DNA from: Nocardiopsis algeriensis
Lineage (GTDB): Bacteria; Actinomycetota; Actinomycetes; Streptosporangiales; Streptosporangiaceae
Assembly (NCBI RefSeq): GCF_014203695.1
Contig: NZ_JACHJO010000007.1
Location: 62,001-126,000 of the forward strand
DNA length: 64,000 bases
Direction of reading: 5' to 3'
This document shows positions 25,988 to 33,730 of this stretch, piece by piece. Each line of letters starts with the position of its first letter. The stretch's first letter is position 1. The position numbers were made by a program, and so were the translations under genes. Below the pieces are notes generated by a model. The model saw only the letters and a list, made by a program, of their open reading frames with translations, searched no databases and was not told the origin of the DNA.

Positions 25988-27271
25988 ATGACATCGAGCC
26001 GTTCATCTTCGGTGGAAGTGTGCCGGGTCTGCGGCGCACAGGACTGGCACACCTTCCTCGACCTCGGGCGGGTCCCGCCGGCGAACGCGTTCGTGACGGA
26101 CCCCTCGGCCCCGGAGCAGGTCTTCCCCCTCGTTCTGAGGTCGTGCCGGGCATGCCGCCTCACGTCGCTGACCCACGTGATCGACGCGGGAGACCTCTAT
26201 GACCAGTACTACTACGTGAGCTCGCCCTCGCGGACGATCCAGGAGCACATGGAGGAGCTCGCCGAGCGCTTCCGGCGTGAACTCGCGCTCGGCCCGGCCT
26301 CCTTCGTCGTCGAGATCGGCAGCAACAACGGGGACCAGCTCGCCAAGTTCGAGGGGTCCGGCTGCTCGCTGCTGGGGATCGACCCAGCGCGGAACATCAC
26401 CGAGCAGGCTCGCGCGAGAGGCATCGACACCCGCACGGACTTCTTCACGTCGGACGTGGCCCGGGAGGTACGCGGCGAGCGGGGCCCCGCGGACCTGATC
26501 CTGGCCCGCCATGTCGTCGCGCACGTCGACGACGTCCAAGACCTCGTGCGCGGGGTGCGCGAGCTCCTGGCTCCGGACGGGATCTTCGCCTTCGAAGTGC
26601 CCTATCTCGTCGAACTGATGTCGCGCCGGGCGTTCGACACCGTGTACCACGAGCACCTGTCGTACTTCCTCGTCGGCACCCTGCGCCGGCTGCTGGAGCG
26701 GGGCGGGCTGCGGATCGTGGGAGTGGATCGGTTCGAGGTGCACGGCGGCTCGATCGTTGTCACGGCGACGCATGCGGACTCTGCCCGGGAGACGGACACC
26801 GAGTGCGTCGAGTCGATGCTCCGGCTCGAAGAGACCGCAGGGATGGGCCGCGATGGAACCTATGACGAGTTCGCCGCGGCCGTCGACGGGCTCCGGGTCT
26901 CCCTGCGTACCTCGATCGAGGAGCTGGTGGCCGACGGATGCGTCGTCGCCGGATACGGAGCGTCGGCCAAGGGGGTGACGCTGCTGACGACCAGCGAGAT
27001 CCCGGCCTCCTCGCTCGCGTACTGCACGGACACCACACCGGCCAAGCAGGGGACCCTGATCCCCGGTCTCGGTGTCGCGGTGATCTCGCCGGAGGAGGCC
27101 GCCCAGCGGCCACCGGACGTGTACGTGATGCTCGCGTGGAACTACTGCGCGGAGATCCTCCTCAAGGAGAGCGACTTCCTCGCGAAGGGCGGACGGTTCC
27201 TCGTCCCGATCCCGGAGCCCCGGCTCGTCGGCGAGAAAGAGAGTGTCGAACTGATCGGAGCCGAGGCATGA
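25988..27271 (+). CDS. NDP-sugar C-methyltransferase (TylC3/NovU type)
   Basis: 427 residues with the three-part layout of sugar C-methyltransferases: an N-terminal zinc-binding region (CRVCGAQDWHTFLDLGRVPP and later SCRACRLTSLT), a central SAM domain (VVEIGSNNGDQLAKFEGSGC) and the C-terminal domain (YGASAKGVTLLTTSEIPASS). The family adds a methyl to a carbon next to the keto group of an NDP-sugar. For a sibirosamine-like sugar this is C3. ATG 25988 has a good site (cggagagac); ATG 25964, which overlaps the previous stop by ATGA, is also possible and would add eight residues. Confidence 0.87.
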   Translation: MTSSRSSSVEVCRVCGAQDWHTFLDLGRVPPANAFVTDPSAPEQVFPLVLRSCRACRLTSLTHVIDAGDLYDQYYYVSSPSRTIQEHMEELAERFRRELALGPASFVVEIGSNNGDQLAKFEGSGCSLLGIDPARNITEQARARGIDTRTDFFTSDVAREVRGERGPADLILARHVVAHVDDVQDLVRGVRELLAPDGIFAFEVPYLVELMSRRAFDTVYHEHLSYFLVGTLRRLLERGGLRIVGVDRFEVHGGSIVVTATHADSARETDTECVESMLRLEETAGMGRDGTYDEFAAAVDGLRVSLRTSIEELVADGCVVAGYGASAKGVTLLTTSEIPASSLAYCTDTTPAKQGTLIPGLGVAVISPEEAAQRPPDVYVMLAWNYCAEILLKESDFLAKGGRFLVPIPEPRLVGEKESVELIGAEA

Positions 27272-28314
27272 CCGGAAAGGCCGACCTCAAGTCCCTCGTT
27301 CCGCTGATCTTCGGGTTCTCCGCGTTCCAGCAGTTGCACGCGGCCTCCGAACTCCAGCTGTTCGAGTATCTCACCCTGAACGGCCCGTCGACCTGCGAGC
27401 AGGTCGCCGAAGGGCTGCGCCTGCCCGTGAGATCGGCGCGCAAGCTGCTGTTCGGCACGACCTCGCTCGGACTCACCGACCGCGCGGACGGGGTGTACAC
27501 ACCGAGCGCTCCGCTGCGCGAGGCGATCGAGGACGGCACGTGGCCGCTGATCCGCAACATCCTCGACTTCCAGCAGCGGCTCTCCTACCTTCCGGCGACG
27601 GAGTACGCGCAATCGCTGCGCAGCGGGGAGAACGAGGGGCTCAAGCACCTGCCCGGTACGGGGAACGACCTGTACACCCGGCTGGAGCAGTCCCCCGAGC
27701 TGGAGAACCTGTTCTTCCGGGGGATGCACTCGTGGTCCGAGCTGTCCAACCCGGTGCTGCTGGACCAGGTCGACTACCGCGACACGGCGACGGTGCTCGA
27801 CGTCGGCGGCGGTGACGCGGTCAACGCCATCGCGCTGGCCCGCTCCCACCCCCACCTGAGGGTGACGGTCTTCGACCTGGAGGGCGCCATCGAGGTGGCC
27901 AGGGACAACATCCGGGCCGCCGGGCTCTCCGACCGCATCGACGTCGTCGTCGGCGACATGTTCTCCGACCCCCTGCCGAGCGGGGCGGACCTGGTCCTGT
28001 TCGCGCACCAGTTCGTCATCTGGTCCCCGGAGCAGAACCGGGAACTGCTCAAGAAGGCGCACGACACACTGCGGCCCGGCGGAAGGGTCGCGGTCTTCAA
28101 CGCGTTCGCCGACGACGACGGACGCGGACCGCTCTACGCGGCCCTGGACAGCGTCTACTTCGCGACGCTGCCCACCGAGGAGGCGACCATCTACCGGTGG
28201 TGCGAGCACGAGGCCTGGTTGAAGGAGACGGGGTTCGTCGACATCATGCGCATCCGCAGCAACGGCTGGACGCCGCACGGCGTCATCGAGGGACGCAAGC
28301 CCGATGCCGTCTGA
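27268..28314 (+). CDS. acetylserotonin-O-methyltransferase-like enzyme, likely 3-hydroxykynurenine C-methyltransferase (SibL-like)
   Basis: 348 residues. An N-terminal dimerisation/winged-helix part (LFEYLTLNGPSTCEQVAEGL, SARKLLFGTTSLGLTDR) is followed by a SAM domain (ATVLDVGGGDAVNAIALARS, VTVFDLEGAIEVARDNIRAA, LKKAHDTLRPGGRVAVFNAF). In sibiromycin the homologous enzyme (SibL) is known to methylate 3-hydroxykynurenine at the ring carbon later seen as C8-methyl. The same role is inferred here because all the other enzymes of that pathway are present. An O-methylating role cannot be excluded by sequence alone. ATGA overlap upstream; the next gene starts 11 bases before its end. Confidence 0.78.
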   Translation: MTGKADLKSLVPLIFGFSAFQQLHAASELQLFEYLTLNGPSTCEQVAEGLRLPVRSARKLLFGTTSLGLTDRADGVYTPSAPLREAIEDGTWPLIRNILDFQQRLSYLPATEYAQSLRSGENEGLKHLPGTGNDLYTRLEQSPELENLFFRGMHSWSELSNPVLLDQVDYRDTATVLDVGGGDAVNAIALARSHPHLRVTVFDLEGAIEVARDNIRAAGLSDRIDVVVGDMFSDPLPSGADLVLFAHQFVIWSPEQNRELLKKAHDTLRPGGRVAVFNAFADDDGRGPLYAALDSVYFATLPTEEATIYRWCEHEAWLKETGFVDIMRIRSNGWTPHGVIEGRKPDAV

Positions 28315-29137
28315 CCGCCTCGACCTCGAATACTCCCCGAGTTCGGCCGCGCGCGAACCGGAGCGGTCCCTGCGCCTGTACCGGGAGCGCGGGGACACCG
28401 CCCGGCGCAGGCTCAGGGCCGAGGAGTCCGTACCGTACGGTGATCGGCCCGGCGAGACGTGCCACGTGTTCCCGGCCGACGGTTCCGGCAACCCCGCCCT
28501 CGTGTTCGTGCACGGCGGGCACTGGCAGGAATCCGGCATCGACGACGCGTGCTTCGCCGCCGAGAACGCCGTGTCCCAAGGCTTCGCCTATGTCGCCGTC
28601 GGCTACGGCCTGGCACCGGAGCGGACTCTGCCGGACATGATTCTCTCGGTGCGGCGGGCCCTGACCTGGATCGCCGACCGCGGGCGGTCCTACGGCGTGG
28701 ACCCCGGCCGGGTCCACGTCGCGGGCAGCAGCGCGGGCGCGCACCTGCTCGCGTGCGCGCTGGCCGACCCCGCGACGCCCCGCGCACGGAGCGCCCTGCT
28801 GATGAGCGGCCTGTACGACCTGACGGAGATCCCGGACACCTACGTCAACGACGCCCTCGGGCTGACCCGTGCGACCGCGGAGGAGTGCAGTCCCCTGCGG
28901 ATGCCCGCACCACGGTGCGACTCGGTCCTTCTCGCCGCGGGCCGGCACGAGACCCGCACCTACCTGCGCCAGCAGAGCGCCTACGAGGCCCACCTCGCCT
29001 CCTCGGCCCTCCCGGTCGCCTCCCACGTCGTCCCCGACCGGGACCACTTCGACCTGCCGCTGGACCTGGCCGACCCCGCGACCGGTTTCGGTCGGCTCAG
29101 CCTGGATCACCTAGGAAGGGTGACCTCCCCCTCATGA
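28304..29137 (+). CDS. kynB: kynurenine formamidase-like alpha/beta hydrolase
   Basis: 277-residue alpha/beta hydrolase. Motifs: LVFVHGGHWQESGIDDA (oxyanion HGGxW), VAGSSAGAHLLACAL (nucleophile Ser) and VPDRDHFDLPLDLA (catalytic His). It matches the arylformamidase group that frees kynurenine from N-formylkynurenine. It completes the dioxygenase-formamidase-monooxygenase-kynureninase set in this cluster. Note that it is the alpha/beta-hydrolase type, not the cyclase-type bacterial KynB; the symbol denotes function only. Its ATG lies 11 bases inside the upstream gene. Confidence 0.85.
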   Translation: MPSDRLDLEYSPSSAAREPERSLRLYRERGDTARRRLRAEESVPYGDRPGETCHVFPADGSGNPALVFVHGGHWQESGIDDACFAAENAVSQGFAYVAVGYGLAPERTLPDMILSVRRALTWIADRGRSYGVDPGRVHVAGSSAGAHLLACALADPATPRARSALLMSGLYDLTEIPDTYVNDALGLTRATAEECSPLRMPAPRCDSVLLAAGRHETRTYLRQQSAYEAHLASSALPVASHVVPDRDHFDLPLDLADPATGFGRLSLDHLGRVTSPS

Positions 29138-30321
29138 AGTACCTGTTCACGTCAATGCCGGTCGTGGCCCACGTCCTGCCGCTGGTCCCGCTGGCCCAGC
29201 AGCTCGTCCTGGACGGCCACGACGTCCTGGTCGCCACCACCGGCCCGGCCGCCGACGCCGCCCGCCGCGCCGGTCTCACCACCATCGACGCGGGCGGGCG
29301 GCTCGACGCCCGAGAGCCCTACGACCGGCTGCTCGACGTCATCGTGAGCGGAGGGTCCGGGCACGCGGCGGACGACCCGGAGGCCCTGCGGGTCCACGGC
29401 GCCCACTTCGGCGATGTGGGGCTGCGCATGCTGGACGACCTGCTCCGGATCGGCCGGCGGTGGGGCGCGCAAGCCGTCGTGTACCCGGGTATCCACGCCT
29501 GCGGCCTGGTCGCGGCCCACGCGCTCGGGGCCGTGGGGGTGCTGCACGGCTACGGAACCCCGCTCCCCACGTTCGCCCCGGCCCTGGAGCACATACTGGC
29601 CGAGCGCGACGACCTTCCCGACCGCGTCCCGGAGGCGGAGGTCGAGGTGGACGTGCTGCCGCCGTCGCTGCCGAACTTCGCCGAGCTGCCCTGGACCAAC
29701 GGGACCCCGCGTCACCGGCTGGACATGAGGTACGGGTCCTTCAACGGCGCCGCCGACGTGCCCCCGTGGCTGCTCGGCGAACGCGAGGCGCCGCGGGTGG
29801 TACTGACCTGCGGGTCCACCGAAGCCCAGGCCCGGCGCGGGGACACCTACCGCCGCATCATCGAGGCCCTGGACGGGACAGGCTGCGAAGCGGTGATCCT
29901 CTCCGGCGGCGCGGTCCTGGACCGCCTGCCCGAGCCGCTCCCCCCCTGGGTGCGGATCGAGCGGTGGCTGCCGCTGAAGTTCACCCTCGACCACGCGGAC
30001 GCGATCGTCCACCACGGCGGCTCGGGGACCGTGCTGACATCGTTCGCCGCGGGCCTGCCGCAGGTGGCGATCCCCATGCCCGGAACGGTCAGTATGAGCA
30101 ACGGCCAAGCGGTGCAGGCGTGCGGCGCGGGCACGGTGCTCGACCTGAACGCGCTGGACACCGAGGAACTCACCCGGGCGGCCACCGACGTGCTCTCCTC
30201 CTCGGCCAAGCGCAAGGCCGCGGTCGCGATCCGGCACGAGATGGAGAAGATGCCGTCGGCTGCCGACGTGGCCGCACGGCTCTCGGCCGTCGTCGGTGAG
30301 CGGAGCGGGGCAAGGCCGTGA
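29134..30321 (+). CDS. GT1-family (GT-B) glycosyltransferase (SibH-like)
   Basis: 395 residues. An N-terminal acceptor half begins KYLFTSMPVVAHVLPLVPLA and carries a conserved-type PGIHACGLVAAHALGAVGVL. The C-terminal nucleotide-sugar half holds VVLTCGSTEAQARRG, WVRIERWLPLKFTLDHADAI and the PSPG-like box VHHGGSGTVLTSFAAGLPQV. It transfers a dTDP-deoxysugar to a small-molecule acceptor, here presumably the phenolic hydroxyl of the PBD aryl ring. In sibiromycin the sugar sits at C7, on the oxygen introduced by the FAD hydroxylase whose gene follows directly. ATGA overlaps at both ends. Confidence 0.88.
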   Translation: MKYLFTSMPVVAHVLPLVPLAQQLVLDGHDVLVATTGPAADAARRAGLTTIDAGGRLDAREPYDRLLDVIVSGGSGHAADDPEALRVHGAHFGDVGLRMLDDLLRIGRRWGAQAVVYPGIHACGLVAAHALGAVGVLHGYGTPLPTFAPALEHILAERDDLPDRVPEAEVEVDVLPPSLPNFAELPWTNGTPRHRLDMRYGSFNGAADVPPWLLGEREAPRVVLTCGSTEAQARRGDTYRRIIEALDGTGCEAVILSGGAVLDRLPEPLPPWVRIERWLPLKFTLDHADAIVHHGGSGTVLTSFAAGLPQVAIPMPGTVSMSNGQAVQACGAGTVLDLNALDTEELTRAATDVLSSSAKRKAAVAIRHEMEKMPSAADVAARLSAVVGERSGARP

Positions 30322-31355
30322 GAGTCGCGATCATCGGCGGGGGCCCCGCCGGTCTGCTCACCGGGCTGCTGCTCAAGCAGCGCGGTGTGGCGGACCACGC
30401 CGTCGTATGGGAGCGAAACCGGAAAGGTACCGCGGGCTTCGGCGTCATCCTCCCCCCGGAAGTGCTCGACCTCCTCCGCCGCACCGTGCCACGCCTGGCG
30501 GACGCAGTCTCCCCCCATCTGGCCCGCTGGGAGAAGACCTGCGTCAGCCGGAACCGCGAACGGTGGATGACGGCGACCCCGCCGATGGCGGCGATCGCGC
30601 GTTCCACCCTGAACAGGCTTCTGTGGCGGGAATGCGACGCGCAGGGGGTGGTTCTCCGCGAACGTGAGGCGCCGAAACTGCCCGCTCTTGCGAGCTCGTA
30701 CGATCTCGTGGTCTGCGCGGACGGCGCGGGCTCGCAGGCACACCAGGCCGGTTTCGTCACCACTGTCGAAGAGATCGGCCCGCCCTATGCCTGGCTCGGC
30801 ACCGCCCAGTCCCTCGACACGCTGACCTTCCTGGCCGAATCGACTGTCGACGGCTGTTACATGGCGCACGCGTATCCTTTCAGTGACTCCGCCGGTACTT
30901 TTCTGGTCGAAGGGCGGCGAGCGCGCACACCGACCGACCTCACGGCCCTTTTCGGCCTTCCCGTTCGCCCCGATCCGGCGCGGGACAACTCCGTCTGGCG
31001 GAGGTTCCGGGAACGGACGGTGCGGTCGTGGTCCCGCGGCAACATCGTGCTGGTCGGCGACTCGGCACACACGGTGCACTACTCGATCGGCAGCGGTACG
31101 CACCTGGCTTTCGAGGACGCCGTGGTCCTGGTGGAGAGCCTGGCCGCCGCCGGCAGCCTCCACCGGGCCCTTTCCTTGTACGAGGAGACCCGTCGGCCGG
31201 TCGTCGAGCAGTTCCAGGGCCTGGGCAGGATCAGCGCCGAATGGTTCTCCCGGGTGGACGATGTGTTCGACCTGCCGCTGAGCCGCTTCGCGGCGGGTCT
31301 TCTGACGAGGGGAGGGCGCTTCGGACGTGTCGGCGGAACGTCAACCCCACCGTGA
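30318..31355 (+). CDS. FAD-dependent aromatic hydroxylase (SibG-like)
   Basis: 345-residue flavoprotein monooxygenase. Visible: RVAIIGGGPAGLLTGLLLKQ (FAD Rossmann), VVCADGAGSQAHQAGF (DG motif) and NIVLVGDSAHTVHYSIGSGT (GD motif, ribityl binding). In sibiromycin biosynthesis SibG hydroxylates the anthranilate while it is tethered to the first NRPS protein, giving the oxygen that is later glycosylated. Place and partner genes here fit that role. It is shorter than free aromatic hydroxylases (about 390-400 residues). The start is GTG 30318, overlapping the previous stop (GTGA). It is distinct from the second, longer FAD enzyme at 39971. Confidence 0.78.
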   Translation: MRVAIIGGGPAGLLTGLLLKQRGVADHAVVWERNRKGTAGFGVILPPEVLDLLRRTVPRLADAVSPHLARWEKTCVSRNRERWMTATPPMAAIARSTLNRLLWRECDAQGVVLREREAPKLPALASSYDLVVCADGAGSQAHQAGFVTTVEEIGPPYAWLGTAQSLDTLTFLAESTVDGCYMAHAYPFSDSAGTFLVEGRRARTPTDLTALFGLPVRPDPARDNSVWRRFRERTVRSWSRGNIVLVGDSAHTVHYSIGSGTHLAFEDAVVLVESLAAAGSLHRALSLYEETRRPVVEQFQGLGRISAEWFSRVDDVFDLPLSRFAAGLLTRGGRFGRVGGTSTPP

Positions 31356-31422
31356 CGACCGGGTTCGGAGCCACCGACCCGGTGAACAGCCAGTGAGAAC
31401 CCAGGAAAGGAAGTGGAACGCG

Positions 31423-33726
31423 GTGAAAGGTACGAGGCCGCCGCTCGTCGTCCACGGAGCCCGTGAGAACAACCTGAACGGCGTCACCGTGAGCATCCCC
31501 TCCCCCGCATTGACCGTGGTCACCGGGGTATCGGGGTCGGGGAAGTCGTCGCTGGTGTTCGAGACGATCGCCAAGGAATCACAGCGGCAGCTCAACGAGG
31601 TGTTCCCGCTCTTCATCCGCAACCGGCTGCCGAAGTTCGAGCGCCCCGACTTCGAGTACATCGAGAACCTCGCCCCGGCCATCGTCGTCGACCAGCGCGG
31701 CCTGGGCCGCAACGCGCGCTCCACGGTCGGCACCCTCACCGAGGTCCAGCCGATGCTGCGCGTCCTGTTCTCCCGGCACGGGAGCCCCAGCGCGGGCGAG
31801 TCGACCGCCTACTCGTTCAACGCACCGGAGGGGATGTGTCCCGAGTGCGACGGGCTGGGCCAGGTGCTGACCCTGGACGTCGACCGGCTGCTGGACCGGT
31901 CCAAATCGCTGAACGAGGGGGCGATCCAGCACCCGAGTTTCGCTGTCGGCACGAACTACTGGAAGCGCTACGCGACGGCCCACTTCCACGTCGAGCAGCC
32001 CAGCTCCCGCCTCGGTGAGCCCCTGTTCGACGCCGACCTCCCACTGAAGGACTACCCCGAGGAGAAGCTGGAGCTCCTGCTGTACGGCGGCGGCTTCCGG
32101 ACCGACCGGCTCGACGACCTCGGCAACGTGGCGGTGAACGACTACGAAGGATTGGTGGACCGCTTCACGCGGCGGTTCGTCAAGCCCGGACTGGACTCGC
32201 TCAAGGCCAAGGAGCGCAAGCACGTCGAGAGGGTCGTCGACATGGCGGTCTGCACCGCCTGCGCAGGCACGCGGCTGTGCCGGGCGGCCCTCGACTCGCG
32301 CATCGACGGACGCAACATCGCCGACCTGTCGGCGATGCAGGTGACCGACCTGCTGGACACGCTCGTCGCGATGGAGACCGCCATCGGCGACGCCTCGCTC
32401 CTGGCGCAGCCGATCGCGGCGCTGCGGCGGATGGAGACGGTCGGGCTGGGCTACCTCTCCCTCGACCGGTCCTCTCTCACCCTCAGCGGCGGCGAGGCGC
32501 AGCGTCTGAAGACCGTGCGCCACCTCGGATCGAGCCTGACCGGCATGACCTACGTCTTCGACGAGCCCAGCACCGGCCTGCACCCGCGTGACGTCGAGCG
32601 GCTGATCGCGCTGCTGTACCAGCTGCGGGACAAGGGCAACATCGTTCTCGTCGTCGAGCACAACCGCGCGGTCATCGAGGCCGCCGACCACGTGATCGAC
32701 ATCGGCCCCGGCGCGGGCAAGCACGGCGGATCGGTCGTGTTCGAGGGCACGCCGGCCGAACTCGCCGCGAGCGGTACCGCCACCGGCCGGGGTCTGCGTG
32801 AACCGCTCCCGGCCTCCAGATCGCGCCGTTTCGACGCCTGCCTGGCGGTCCGGTCGGCCAACCTGCACAACCTGCGCGACGTCGACGTCGACTTCCCCCT
32901 GGGGGTCCTCACGGCCGTGACCGGGGTCGCCGGGTCGGGGAAGAGCTCACTGGCCACGAAGGTGCTGCCCCAGCAGCACCCCGGCGTCGTCGTCATCGAC
33001 CAGAGCGCGGTCGGTATCAACCCCCGGTCGACCCCTGCGACCTACGCCAAGATCTGGGACCACATCCGCCGCGAATTCGCGCGGGTGCACGGGGTCAGCC
33101 CCGGCCTGTTCAGTTTCAACGCGGAGGGTGCCTGCCCCACCTGCAAGGGGCGCGGGACCGTGACCAGCGACATGGCCTATCTCGACCCTGTCACCGTCAC
33201 GTGCGAGACGTGCGGTGGCGGGCGCTACCACCCCGACGTGCTGCAGTACCGGCTGTACGGCCGCACGATCACCCAGATGCTGGAGACGACCGTGGAGGAG
33301 GCCGTCGAGCAGATCGGCGGAACGGTCCGGGATCGGTTGAACGCCTTCGTGGATGTGGGGCTGGGCTATCTCACCCTCGGCCGGCCGCTGTCGGAGCTCT
33401 CCGGCGGTGAGCGCCAGCGCGTGAAGCTGGCGAGCCGCCTCACCGACAACGGGCGGATCTTCGTCTTCGACGAGCCGACCTCCGGCCTGCACATGGCCGA
33501 CGTGCGCAACCTCGTCGCCCTCTTCCACCGGATCATCGACGCGGGCAACACGGTGATCGTCATCGAGCACGACCTCGACGTCGTGCGGCTCGCCGACTGG
33601 GTGATCGACCTGGGCCCGGAGGCGGGGCACGACGGCGGCAGCATCGTCTTCACCGGCCGGCCGGAGGATCTGGCCGATGCCCAGGACAGCCTGACCGGAC
33701 GGTATCTGGCCAAGGAGCTGAGCTGA
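31423..33726 (+). CDS. UvrA-like ABC-type DNA-repair/drug-resistance protein, likely PBD self-resistance
   Basis: 767 residues with two ABC ATPase halves: Walker A GVSGSGKSS at residue ~35 and GVAGSGKSS at ~502; signature motifs LSGGEAQR and LSGGERQR; zinc-type cysteine pairs CPECDGLGQV, CTACAGTRLC, CPTCKGRGTV and CETCGGGRYH. This is the short UvrA2/DrrC type without the full UvrB-interaction region (UvrA is about 940-970 residues). PBDs bond covalently to guanine N2 in the minor groove; a UvrA-like protein that recognises or clears the adduct is a known self-resistance route in DNA-damaging antibiotic producers. GTG 31423 is chosen for its ggaaaggaag site. Residues 236-246 are encoded by the protospacer of CRISPR spacer 2. 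Confidence 0.85.
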   Translation: MKGTRPPLVVHGARENNLNGVTVSIPSPALTVVTGVSGSGKSSLVFETIAKESQRQLNEVFPLFIRNRLPKFERPDFEYIENLAPAIVVDQRGLGRNARSTVGTLTEVQPMLRVLFSRHGSPSAGESTAYSFNAPEGMCPECDGLGQVLTLDVDRLLDRSKSLNEGAIQHPSFAVGTNYWKRYATAHFHVEQPSSRLGEPLFDADLPLKDYPEEKLELLLYGGGFRTDRLDDLGNVAVNDYEGLVDRFTRRFVKPGLDSLKAKERKHVERVVDMAVCTACAGTRLCRAALDSRIDGRNIADLSAMQVTDLLDTLVAMETAIGDASLLAQPIAALRRMETVGLGYLSLDRSSLTLSGGEAQRLKTVRHLGSSLTGMTYVFDEPSTGLHPRDVERLIALLYQLRDKGNIVLVVEHNRAVIEAADHVIDIGPGAGKHGGSVVFEGTPAELAASGTATGRGLREPLPASRSRRFDACLAVRSANLHNLRDVDVDFPLGVLTAVTGVAGSGKSSLATKVLPQQHPGVVVIDQSAVGINPRSTPATYAKIWDHIRREFARVHGVSPGLFSFNAEGACPTCKGRGTVTSDMAYLDPVTVTCETCGGGRYHPDVLQYRLYGRTITQMLETTVEEAVEQIGGTVRDRLNAFVDVGLGYLTLGRPLSELSGGERQRVKLASRLTDNGRIFVFDEPTSGLHMADVRNLVALFHRIIDAGNTVIVIEHDLDVVRLADWVIDLGPEAGHDGGSIVFTGRPEDLADAQDSLTGRYLAKELS
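32128..32159 (+). other. protospacer: 31/32 match to CRISPR spacer 2 of the same window
   Basis: The reverse complement of spacer 9940-9971 aligns without gaps to these 32 bases. The only difference is base 32148 (A here, G in the spacer), the third position of Glu242 (GAA versus GAG), so it is synonymous. With the array read on the minus strand, the crRNA equals the plus strand here; the flank 5' of the protospacer is aac (32125-32127) and the first 20 positions match perfectly. A 5' AA flank resembles some type I-E PAMs. Confidence 0.95.
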
Positions 33727-33730
33727 TCGC

